Below, one piece after another: positions 39,487 through 47,051 of a stretch of DNA of 57,952 bases. A program made the position numbers and the translations under genes. The notes under the pieces were generated by a model, which was not told where the DNA came from, did not search any database, and was given only the letters and a program-made list of their open reading frames with translations. The stretch lies in IMG/VR virus record IMGVR_UViG_3300046791_000121, positions 1 to 57,952 of that record; one strand, written 5' to 3'. The stretch is from a virus. The stretch's first letter is position 1; every line of letters starts with the position of its first letter.

Positions 39487-41220
39487 GTGGCGAACTCGAT
39501 CTGGGCTCAGAAATCTGGAGACACCTTCGCTACGCCGTACGCCGGCGACGCGACCGGGCGAGACGCGGCCTACGCATACGTCTCAGGGAATGGCCATGTC
39601 AGCTTCATGCCCGGAACAGAAGCCGTCGGCCTGGGGACCGTCCCTTCCGGGGTCACTGTCGACCGCGTCGGGGCTGGGGCCATCCACCGAATCGGAGACA
39701 CCTATCACCGGGGTCGCCCGTGGTTCGACGGCCGAGCCTTCGGTGCCAAGGGTGACAACGCTACCGATGACACGGGAGCAATCCAGGCCGCCCTGACCGC
39801 CGCAGTTTCGGCGGGGGGCGGGATAGTTTACCTGCCTCCTGGAACCTACAGGACCACGGCAGAGCTTTCGCTCAATGGGAGCAACGTCAAGGTGCTTCTG
39901 GCTCCGGGAGCGACCGTCAAGGCGATGGCTACGTTCACGGGCTCGTCCCCTGCGCTGCTTCAGATTGGTGACAACTCGACGGCGTACTCCAACATCACCG
40001 TGGAGGGCGGGAAGTGGGACGGCAACCTCCTGGCCACCTACTGCATCATCGCGCTCGGCCCACTTACGAACGCCGCGCTGCGATTCGCCGAGATCACGGG
40101 CTCGCTCAGCACCTCTGTGGACTTCCGTGGCATCGCCAGCGGCACCCCCATCACCGGAGTGCTGGCTGAAGGATGCTACGTCCACGACACCTACGAAGGC
40201 ATTCAGGCCGTAGACGCCACGGACGTGAGGTTCATCGGCAACCACGTCGTGGACATGACCGGCAGCGGGGGGCCGCAGGATTGCCTGGAGATCGCTACGC
40301 GAGTCAACCGCTTCGTCGTTGCCAACAATACTTGTCGGAACCCAGGCCCCGCAGATTCCTGCATCGACATCTTCGAGGATTGCCACGACGGACTGGTGGT
40401 GAACAACGTCTGCACGCGCAGTTCCGCCACAGGCACCTCCTACGGCATCACCATGGCTCAGAACACGGTGCCGTGTTCTCGCGTCATCATCGCCGGGAAC
40501 GCGATCGCGGGCGGGTTCCAGGCGGGCATCTCATTGAGCGCGGGCCAGAGCGACGTCCTCATCGCCAACAACACGATCCGCGACGGCAACCTCGCGAACT
40601 CGAGCATGGGTATAGAGGTCAACGACTGCGACGACGTCCTCATCACCGGGAACCGGGTCTCGCGCATGCAGAGCGCATGCGTCGTCCTGGGATCGACCAA
40701 TAACCGGGTCGCGGTGATCAACAACGACCTCGCGGACCCATGGCTCGGAAGCACGGGGATCAACTCCCACGTCTACATCGGCAACGCGGGAGCGACGGCG
40801 ATCACGATACGCGGGAACAGGATGTGGCACACCGGGTCGGGCGTCACCTTCAACATCAGCAACACGGCGGGCGCGACCGTACTCGTCGAGGATAACGACA
40901 TGGGCGGGATCGCCGGAGGAGGTAGGCCGATCGAGAACCAGAACGACTCCGGCCTGACGGTGAGGCGCAATCGAGGGTTCGTCACCGAGAACAACGGGAC
41001 CGCGACCATCGCATCGGGGACCACCTCGATCGCTGTCAACCACGGGCTCGGACGCACTCCCGCACTGGAGGACATCTCGGTGACCGGAACCAACAACCCG
41101 ACCAATGCTCCCGGCCACGTGTGGATCAGCGGCGTCGGGGCGACGCAGTTCACTATCAACTGCGCCGCGAACCCCGGCACGGGCGGGGCTACGTTCGTGT
41201 GGACGGCGGCGATCGTCTAG
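39487..41220 (+). CDS. Beta-helix tailspike (pectate-lyase-like)
   Basis: 577 residues from GTG. Near 78: FGAKGDNATDDTGAIQAALT is the classic start of phage parallel beta-helix tailspikes. A long run of beta-helix coils follows (VLITGNRVSRM, VAVINNDLAD), then a C-terminal trimerisation or capping domain (SGTTSIAVNHGLGRTPALED). Such spikes bind and often degrade capsular polysaccharide or lipopolysaccharide, here probably fixing host range. Confidence 0.85.
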   Translation: MANSIWAQKSGDTFATPYAGDATGRDAAYAYVSGNGHVSFMPGTEAVGLGTVPSGVTVDRVGAGAIHRIGDTYHRGRPWFDGRAFGAKGDNATDDTGAIQAALTAAVSAGGGIVYLPPGTYRTTAELSLNGSNVKVLLAPGATVKAMATFTGSSPALLQIGDNSTAYSNITVEGGKWDGNLLATYCIIALGPLTNAALRFAEITGSLSTSVDFRGIASGTPITGVLAEGCYVHDTYEGIQAVDATDVRFIGNHVVDMTGSGGPQDCLEIATRVNRFVVANNTCRNPGPADSCIDIFEDCHDGLVVNNVCTRSSATGTSYGITMAQNTVPCSRVIIAGNAIAGGFQAGISLSAGQSDVLIANNTIRDGNLANSSMGIEVNDCDDVLITGNRVSRMQSACVVLGSTNNRVAVINNDLADPWLGSTGINSHVYIGNAGATAITIRGNRMWHTGSGVTFNISNTAGATVLVEDNDMGGIAGGGRPIENQNDSGLTVRRNRGFVTENNGTATIASGTTSIAVNHGLGRTPALEDISVTGTNNPTNAPGHVWISGVGATQFTINCAANPGTGGATFVWTAAIV

Positions 41221-42093
41221 GTGATCGACTTCGTCCAGGGCTACGCCTACGCGGAGACCAGCGCTCCGATCGTCATTCCCTACGCCTTCAACTCCTGGGC
41301 GCTGAACCGCTGCGTCGTCATGTTCATCGCCACCCATCACGCGACGAACGGGATTAGCTCCGACCCGGTCCTGGAGCCCGTCACGCTCGACGCGGTTCAG
41401 ATGTACGGCCTGCGCGAGGGCGAGAAGCAGGCGCAGGCCGAGTTCCCCGGCGACCCGAACCAGCCGAAGGTCCCGGTCCGGAACTACCTGTACAAGAACG
41501 ACCCGAACGTCGAGCCGCCGCTGGCGGGGACCATCACCATTCCGCTGAGAGGGGCCGCGACCCCGCACAACATCGTCGTCCACGTCATCGGCATGACCGG
41601 GGCGATTTACCCTGGAAAGACGGACGACACGGCGGCCGGGAACAATGCGGCGCTGATCGCGGCCTCGCTGGTTATCCAGCCGGAAGGGACCGAGCCCTTG
41701 GTCGGTTTTTCGGTGCGCGGCGACCCGCCATGGGAGGAGGCGGCGCTACTCGGGACCCAGGCCAAGCTGGGCGACCTGATCGCCGGAACCGGTATCGGAG
41801 CGGTACGCGGGACGGTCTGGCGCGGGGACCTGTCGGGCAACTACGGCGTCCAGCACGTCGGAGCGCTGGGGCACCTCTACCTCGCATCCGGGATGACCGG
41901 GATGATGTTCAAGGGAGGGGCGGACGAAGGCGTCGCCCCGGAACCGCCGCCGGTGCTTGAGGTCGGCGAGCCGAAGCAAAAGGCCATCGCCGAGAACCGG
42001 ACGCAACTCTTCTTCGAGCGCCCCGATGTATTCTTCCGGCCTCAGATCACCGAGGCGACTTGGGTAGACCCGGTCACGGGGAGGTTGCAATGA
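41221..42093 (+). CDS. Virion-associated unknown protein
   Basis: 290 residues from GTG right after the tailspike stop. Beta-rich with blocks FVQGYAYAETSAPIVIPYAF, LRGAATPHNIVVHVIGMTG and a C-terminal ELFFERPDVFF-like helix. It may be a spike adaptor or decoration. No family recognised. Confidence 0.6.
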   Translation: MIDFVQGYAYAETSAPIVIPYAFNSWALNRCVVMFIATHHATNGISSDPVLEPVTLDAVQMYGLREGEKQAQAEFPGDPNQPKVPVRNYLYKNDPNVEPPLAGTITIPLRGAATPHNIVVHVIGMTGAIYPGKTDDTAAGNNAALIAASLVIQPEGTEPLVGFSVRGDPPWEEAALLGTQAKLGDLIAGTGIGAVRGTVWRGDLSGNYGVQHVGALGHLYLASGMTGMMFKGGADEGVAPEPPPVLEVGEPKQKAIAENRTQLFFERPDVFFRPQITEATWVDPVTGRLQ

Positions 42094-42503
42094 TCCTGCT
42101 GACGCAGTCCGGAGAGGACTGGATAGCCGATATCCTGATCGGCCAGTTCGCGACCGGGACTCATTACTTGCGTTGGGGCACGGGCGCCGGAGTGGCGGGC
42201 AAAGGCGACTTCGACGTGTTCGGTCCAGGATCAGAGACGGTATCGGTCGCGACCCGATCGCAACCCGTCAGCAACACCCTCCGCTGGTCGGGATCGCTCA
42301 TCGCCGACGGCTCGAAGACCATCACCAACGTTGGGGTCCTGGCACTGACGCCGGGCTTCGTTCTTGTCATGCACGGAGACCACCCCGGAATAGCACTGGC
42401 GGCGGGAGACGGAATCCAGTATGCAATCGACCTAGTGTTGACGGCGGTAGAGGAGGACTCTGCCTTCATCGCCATCGATGGCGTCGTCATTCCCGGAGGG
42501 TAG
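42090..42503 (+). CDS. Small virion protein, paralogue of the one at 43830
   Basis: 137 residues; ATG overlaps the previous stop. Opening LTQSGEDWIADILIGQFATG, then LRWGTGAGVAGKGDFDVF, VATRSQPVSNTLRWSG and LVMHGDHPGIALAAGDGIQY. Nearly every block recurs in the protein encoded at 43830-44228. These look like fibre or appendage modules. Confidence 0.75.
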   Translation: MILLTQSGEDWIADILIGQFATGTHYLRWGTGAGVAGKGDFDVFGPGSETVSVATRSQPVSNTLRWSGSLIADGSKTITNVGVLALTPGFVLVMHGDHPGIALAAGDGIQYAIDLVLTAVEEDSAFIAIDGVVIPGG

Positions 42504-42506
42504 GCC

Positions 42507-42671
42507 ATGAAGTTCAACGTGAAAATCGAGGTGAAGCTCGAGGCTGAGTCTCCCGCCGATGTCCAGGCCATGATTGCACAACACTTCACGCGCCTCGCGA
42601 ATGGCCACCATGTCGACTCGCTCGGCTCTGGCTCAATCGAGATCAAGGAAGAGGCGCCGGTCGATGCGTAA
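42507..42671 (+). CDS. 54-residue unknown protein
   Basis: ATG with GGAGGG upstream. Acidic; MKFNVKIEVKLEAESPADVQ onward. Strand-helix-strand. It overlaps the next gene by eight bases. Function unknown. Confidence 0.6.
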   Translation: MKFNVKIEVKLEAESPADVQAMIAQHFTRLANGHHVDSLGSGSIEIKEEAPVDA

Positions 42672-43572
42672 TCGCCTGCTCTGGGTCGTTGCTGCCCTGG
42701 TACTGGTTCTCATCGGCTGGAAGTGCGCCTTCGGGGCGAGCTACACCGGGAACTGTGGCATCTGGGCGACTCGGTCCGGGGACTTCACTTCCAAGAACTT
42801 CGCCGGAACGCAGGCCGGACTGGACTCTGCCTGCAATTACTCGCGGGCCATCGGGCGGGGGACGGTCCGGGTATTCAACGGGTGCGGCCTGACGCTGATC
42901 CCCAACATGGCGCTGGTAGGTGACAGCACCATCGTCATCATCGAGCAGGCCGGAGTGATCCGGACCTACTCCCACAACCCTGGATTCGTCTGGGAGCTTG
43001 CCGAGGTCTCGACCAACAGCGCGAACTGGGTCGGGCCTTCGATCCTCCTGGCGCCCAACTCGCAGATCAAGTGGCGGGAGTTCAATACCCCGTTCACGGC
43101 ACGCCCATGGATGGCGAAAGACGTCAACGACGTGGCGACTATCGGCTGCGCAGGTATTGGCCCGATCGTCATTCAGCCGCTCAACGTGCCGATCCTGAGG
43201 GCGACCTCGACAGGTGTGAGGATTGGCGACAACCAGGCCCCGGCAGCCGTACTCGATGTGAATGGCGCGGCGATCTTTCGTGGCCCGGTCTCGGCCGGTA
43301 CGCCGCCGACGCTCGCTGACAACACGACGCCGTCGGTCGCCGCCGGGAATGTCTTCAAGTGCACGCCTGCGGGCTCGACCACGATCACCAACTTCTCGGG
43401 CGGGATCGCGGGACAGATCATCACTGTGATCTTCACCAACGCAAACGCATCCATCACCGACGGTGGCAACTTCAGGCTGAACGGTAGCTTCAGTCCATCC
43501 TCGGCAGACGACGTGATGCGCCTTGTGTTCGATGGGACGACCTGGTTCGAGATCAGCAGGAGTCAGAACTGA
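42664..43572 (+). CDS. Secreted or virion protein with signal peptide and beta-rich C-terminus
   Basis: 302 residues from MRNRLLWVVAALVLVLIGW, a clear signal peptide or anchor ending near A-FGAS. The middle contains CGIWATRSGDF; the C-terminus (VRIGDNQAPAAVLDVNGAAI, ITVIFTNANASITDG) is the type found in tail-fibre head-binding or knob domains. A signal sequence on a fibre-like protein is unusual. Upstream in-frame extension rejected. Confidence 0.65.
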   Translation: MRNRLLWVVAALVLVLIGWKCAFGASYTGNCGIWATRSGDFTSKNFAGTQAGLDSACNYSRAIGRGTVRVFNGCGLTLIPNMALVGDSTIVIIEQAGVIRTYSHNPGFVWELAEVSTNSANWVGPSILLAPNSQIKWREFNTPFTARPWMAKDVNDVATIGCAGIGPIVIQPLNVPILRATSTGVRIGDNQAPAAVLDVNGAAIFRGPVSAGTPPTLADNTTPSVAAGNVFKCTPAGSTTITNFSGGIAGQIITVIFTNANASITDGGNFRLNGSFSPSSADDVMRLVFDGTTWFEISRSQN

Positions 43573-43778
43573 TGGAAGCGAGAACGACTGCCAGCACGCG
43601 GAATGCGACGATTCGTGCGGTCATCAAGCGCGCGGACGGACGGATCGAGGACCTCGGCGTGATTGCCGGGGGGATGATCGACGAGCAGGGCAAGATCACT
43701 GAACGCGTAGGGCTGTTGACCAGGATGCGGCGCTGGTGTCGCATCCAGGCCGCCAACCTGCGCATGCGGTTGGGCTGA
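43572..43778 (+). CDS. Small basic unknown protein
   Basis: 68 residues; ATG overlaps the previous stop (TGATG). MEARTTASTRNATIRAVIKR onward, helical C-terminus (LLTRMRRWCRIQAANLRMRL). Unrecognised. Confidence 0.6.
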   Translation: MEARTTASTRNATIRAVIKRADGRIEDLGVIAGGMIDEQGKITERVGLLTRMRRWCRIQAANLRMRLG

Positions 43779-43829
43779 TCGCCCGAGGGTAGGTTTAACG
43801 ACTGACCTCGGTGGCCGCTGGGGGACTCT

Positions 43830-44228
43830 GTGGCAACCGTTCTCACCCAAGCTGGAGAAGATTGGATCGTCGATGTCCTCGATGGCGCGCTGTCGGTGAA
43901 CTCCGACTACATTGGTTGGGGCACCGGCGCGGGGACGGCGGGCAAGTCCGACGTTGATCTGTTCAACCCGGCCGTCGAGGCGCGGCAGGTGGCGACGCGC
44001 TCGCAGCCGACGACCGACCGCGTGCGATGGGTCGCGACTATCACCGCGACGGCCGCTCATGGCGTCGGTGGCGGCAACAACATCAGCAACGCCGGGGTGT
44101 TCGACCTCATCGGCTCCGGCTCGCCGCCTTCCGGCGGAACACCGCTGATCGTCCACGGCGATTTCACTTCGGTCGCGCTCGCTATCGGAGACTCAATCCA
44201 GTTCACCGTCGAACTCGAAATCACGTAG
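43830..44228 (+). CDS. Small virion protein, paralogue of the one at 42090
   Basis: 132 residues from GTG. LTQAGEDWIVDVLDGALSVN, then GWGTGAGTAGKSDVDLFNP, VATRSQPTTDRVRWV and LIVHGDFTSVALAIGDSIQF align block by block with the product of the gene at 42090. The pair brackets a signal-peptide protein, consistent with duplication and divergence of appendage modules. Confidence 0.75.
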   Translation: MATVLTQAGEDWIVDVLDGALSVNSDYIGWGTGAGTAGKSDVDLFNPAVEARQVATRSQPTTDRVRWVATITATAAHGVGGGNNISNAGVFDLIGSGSPPSGGTPLIVHGDFTSVALAIGDSIQFTVELEIT

Positions 44229-44234
44229 CACCCG

Positions 44235-45473
44235 ATGGCCCAGGCTACCGACAACTTCGAGCGCTCGTCGCTCGGAGCGAACTGGACTACCGCCGAGGGC
44301 GCGCCGCAGATTTACGATTCCTCGGATGCTGGCGGCGGTTCCGACAACGGCAACTTCGCGATCTACAATGCGGGGGCCTACGGAGCCGATCAGTACTGCC
44401 GCATCCGAATCTCCGCGCTCGGAGGGAGCGAGATCACCGCCGGGGTGCGCTGCACTACCGGAATCGATACCGCGATCGGCTACCTGCTCCAGACCGACGG
44501 CGCGACGTTCTTCCGCATTGCTCGCCTGAACGACGGCGACTTCGATGAGTTGGTCTCGGTAGCCTCCCCGCTCCCGGTTCTCGGCGACACGATCAAGCTG
44601 ACGATCGTCGGGACTCAGCTTCGCGCGTACATCAACGAGGTCGAGGTCGTTGCGCTCGCTGTAACCAACAATGAACTGGCGACCGGGCAGCCCGGCATGG
44701 GGTTCTTCCTCTCGACCTTCCCCCCGCTATCGCGCGCAGAGCAGTGGTGGGGCGGCGACGGGGTCGGCGTGGGCGTGTTCTCGGATGTCCTCATGAACGC
44801 GACGACGGCCCCTGTAGCAACCATCGTCAATAAGCTCACCTTGTCGCGTCCGCTGTCGCTCGCTACGGCGGTCACGGTTGCCACGATCGCGCATCCGGCG
44901 ACGTTCAGGCGCCTGCTGTACGTCGCCAGCGCAACCATTGCCACGTTGGTCCAGGGCGGGACCGAGATGGTCAACATGCTGGTCACGGTGTTGATCACGC
45001 CGACGCTCAGCCGGACCAAGGTGCAGTTCGTTGTTCTCACAACCAGCGTTCTCAGCACCGGGGCGATGGCTTTCGGAACGCTCTACTCGCGCTTCATGAA
45101 CGCATTCGCGACGACCATCGCGACCATCACGAAGTTTTCGCCTATCAACCAAATACTGAACGCGACCGAAGTCAGCATCGCAACGCTGGCGAAGTTGAAC
45201 GTGAAGATCAGGACCTTGAACGCCACCGAGGTATCGATCGCGACGCTGGCCAAGACCAAGTCGGTACTCCAGGTCCTCTTGGCGACGGCCGTAACCGTGC
45301 CAACGCTCTCGCGTATCGCGAGCTTCTTCCGCACCCTGGCCGCGACGATGATCGGTTCCCCATCGATCAGCCGCTCGGCTAGCGGGGCTTCGGCTAATCC
45401 GACGACACTGCGCGTCCCGATCCTCTTTCCGTCGCCGGTGCTGCGCATCCGGCTGCCGCTGGGGTACGAATGA
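44235..45473 (+). CDS. LamG-like domain plus tandem-repeat protein
   Basis: 412 residues. The N-terminal 185 residues have a concanavalin/LamG jelly-roll pattern (FAIYNAGAYGADQYCRIRIS, IKLTIVGTQLRAYINEVEVV). The remaining 200 consist of about ten repeats of about 20 residues built on L-x-A-T-x-V-x-x-A-T-L-x-(K/R), the clearest being two exact copies of LNATEVSIATLAK. The repeats may form a beta-solenoid or fibrous stalk carrying the lectin-like head. It is probably a tail appendage for glycan binding. Confidence 0.75.
   Translation: MAQATDNFERSSLGANWTTAEGAPQIYDSSDAGGGSDNGNFAIYNAGAYGADQYCRIRISALGGSEITAGVRCTTGIDTAIGYLLQTDGATFFRIARLNDGDFDELVSVASPLPVLGDTIKLTIVGTQLRAYINEVEVVALAVTNNELATGQPGMGFFLSTFPPLSRAEQWWGGDGVGVGVFSDVLMNATTAPVATIVNKLTLSRPLSLATAVTVATIAHPATFRRLLYVASATIATLVQGGTEMVNMLVTVLITPTLSRTKVQFVVLTTSVLSTGAMAFGTLYSRFMNAFATTIATITKFSPINQILNATEVSIATLAKLNVKIRTLNATEVSIATLAKTKSVLQVLLATAVTVPTLSRIASFFRTLAATMIGSPSISRSASGASANPTTLRVPILFPSPVLRIRLPLGYE
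44790..45380 (+). repeat. Coding tandem repeats of about 60 bases
   Basis: About ten degenerate repeats within the gene at 44235; the seventh and eighth (about 45158 and 45218) encode the identical 13-residue phrase with several synonymous differences. This indicates old duplication maintained at protein level. Confidence 0.7.
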
Positions 45474-45799
45474 AACTCCCAGTCATCACAGTTGGCGACA
45501 CCTTCAGGACGCTGGAGCTTGAAATGCTCGACGAGGAGTCGGGGCTTCCGGTGGACCAGTCGGGACTGACATCCGCCCAGCTACTCGGCAAGAGCAAGGA
45601 TGTCGCGAAGACGTTCACGACACCGGCCACGCTGGACGCGGCGCGCGGACTCGCGCTCGTCCCAAGCATCGGCGGCGTGATTGAATCTGCCGACCTAGGG
45701 AGGAGGCGACGCGCGACCTACGACCTGAGGCTCCAGACCTTCTCCGGATCGCTCCAGGGCTACTCGCGCGCGGTCCGCGTCATCTTCGAGAAGCCATGA
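45470..45799 (+). CDS. Small virion-associated protein
   Basis: 109 residues, MKLPVITVGDTFRTLELEML onward; beta-rich (ATYDLRLQTFSGSLQGYSRA, VRVIFEKP). The pattern resembles N-terminal baseplate/fibre domains such as BppU-like ones. ATGA overlaps on both sides. Confidence 0.6.
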   Translation: MKLPVITVGDTFRTLELEMLDEESGLPVDQSGLTSAQLLGKSKDVAKTFTTPATLDAARGLALVPSIGGVIESADLGRRRRATYDLRLQTFSGSLQGYSRAVRVIFEKP

Positions 45800-46290
45800 A
45801 CGGCGTGGATGTAGTTACCCGCGCCCTGGGAACGACCGGGAAGGGCTGTCGCTACAAGCTCGGGGCCGGAGGACGACTCTGGCACAAGCAGACGCCGTGG
45901 ACGCCCGCCCTGATGACCTGCGACTGCTCCGGCTTCGTCGCGTGGTGCCTGGGGGTCGATCGCCATACGGATCACCCTTACTACAAAGCCTTCAACGGCG
46001 GCTGGCTGGAGACCACGGCGGTCGAGCGCGACGCTCTCGCCGAAGGCGTTGGCATGTTCGATCACGTCCCATGGGCCGACGCTGCGCTCGGCGATGTCCT
46101 GGTATGGGGCGACCGGGACGGGCACCAGGGACACATCGGCGTCGTGACCGACTGCTCGACTGGTCCAGTCAAGGTGGTGCATTGCAGCGTCGGGAACGAG
46201 CGTCGCACGCAGGACGCTATCCGCGAGACGGGGGTGGAGGTGTTCCTTCAGAACCGGGCGATCGTAGCCCGCTACGCGGGGCTTGTGTGA
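45796..46290 (+). CDS. NlpC/P60-type cysteine peptidase (cell-wall hydrolase)
   Basis: 164 residues. CDCSGFVAWCLG places the catalytic Cys at 44, GHIGVVTDC the His at 113, and VVHC the third polar residue at 129, with DVLVWGD before the His strand. This is the NlpC/P60 (CHAP-like) layout for cutting peptidoglycan stem peptides. It may be the endolysin or a tail-tip hydrolase; no signal peptide. It starts the lysis-type gene cluster. Confidence 0.85.
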   Translation: MNGVDVVTRALGTTGKGCRYKLGAGGRLWHKQTPWTPALMTCDCSGFVAWCLGVDRHTDHPYYKAFNGGWLETTAVERDALAEGVGMFDHVPWADAALGDVLVWGDRDGHQGHIGVVTDCSTGPVKVVHCSVGNERRTQDAIRETGVEVFLQNRAIVARYAGLV

Positions 46291-46679
46291 GCGTGAAGGA
46301 CTGGCTCGACACTTTGCAGGGGAAGATCACCACATGGGGCACCGCGTTCCTGACCGCCGTTACGGTCGGGTCGCTGATCCTCAAGTGGGTCGTGGCTGAC
46401 CCGATGGCGCAGCAGAACGACCGCCTGGTGAAGTTGATCGAGGAAGAGCGCAAGGCGCGCCAGCATGGCGACATGGTCCTGCTCAGCGAAATCCAAGGTG
46501 TTCGGACTTACGACCTGCCATCGGTCGAGGATGCGATTGACGAGCAGGGCGCCGAGACCACGCGCAGGGTGAGGGCCAGCAACAGCAAGACCCTCGACGC
46601 GGTCCTCCGTCTGGAGAAGAAGGTCGACCGAATGGCTCCCGTGCCCGCGCGTATCCCGCCTGGGCAGAGGCCCCGGTGA
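46287..46679 (+). CDS. Membrane protein, possible holin or inner-membrane spanin
   Basis: 130 residues from GTG overlapping the previous stop. One membrane segment (WGTAFLTAVTVGSLILKWVV) followed by a long charged helix (VKLIEEERKARQHGDMVLLS) and a basic Pro-rich end. A single N-terminal membrane span plus coiled-coil is seen in i-spanins and in holin-associated proteins. Confidence 0.55.
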   Translation: MSVKDWLDTLQGKITTWGTAFLTAVTVGSLILKWVVADPMAQQNDRLVKLIEEERKARQHGDMVLLSEIQGVRTYDLPSVEDAIDEQGAETTRRVRASNSKTLDAVLRLEKKVDRMAPVPARIPPGQRPR

Positions 46680-47050
46680 CCCTCCCGACTATCGAGCGCG
46701 TCACATTGATCGCGGCCATCCTGGCGCTGCCATTGGCGGTCGGCAGGTGCTCGAACCAGGCGTTGCAGAACGAGAGCTTGAAGCTGGACAACGAGGCGAA
46801 GTCCCAGGCCATCCAGTATTCAGTGAGGGCTTTCGCCGCGAAGGACTCTTCGCTTAAGGTGTCGCGCGCATATGGGCGCAAAGTGACGAAGCAGCTTCGG
46901 GCCTGCCGTGGACTGAAGCACGGAGCGCGGCTGGTGCTGGAAGACGAACCGGAAAACGAGACGCCCGAGCCGCACAAGAGTTTCCTGGGTCACGTTGGTT
47001 CAGTAGCAGCATCAATCGGAAAGACGGTATGGCACCTGTTCGGAGGTTGA
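46676..47050 (+). CDS. Membrane-anchored coiled-coil protein
   Basis: 124 residues from GTG. A hydrophobic N-terminus (LIAAILALPLAVGRCSNQ) precedes a helical region (LKLDNEAKSQAIQYSVRAFA) and a basic stretch. It might be an i-spanin or a lipoprotein-like periplasmic protein; the Cys after LAVGR is not a good lipobox. Role uncertain. Confidence 0.55.
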   Translation: MTLPTIERVTLIAAILALPLAVGRCSNQALQNESLKLDNEAKSQAIQYSVRAFAAKDSSLKVSRAYGRKVTKQLRACRGLKHGARLVLEDEPENETPEPHKSFLGHVGSVAASIGKTVWHLFGG

Positions 47051-47051
47051 C

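Noticed and set aside
40531-41583. 350-codon minus-strand frame opposite the tailspike
   Set aside because: Crosses a plus-strand gene boundary and has only the composition expected of an antisense shadow.
43779-43829. CGAGG/CCTCG hairpin as a terminator
   Set aside because: Only five base pairs, a long loop and no T tract; neighbouring genes on both sides look co-transcribed.
42507-45473. Possible QueC or other deazaguanine gene elsewhere in the genome
   Set aside because: The PP-loop motif SGG-x-DS typical of QueC was looked for in all plausible genes across the window and not found; only structural genes occur here.
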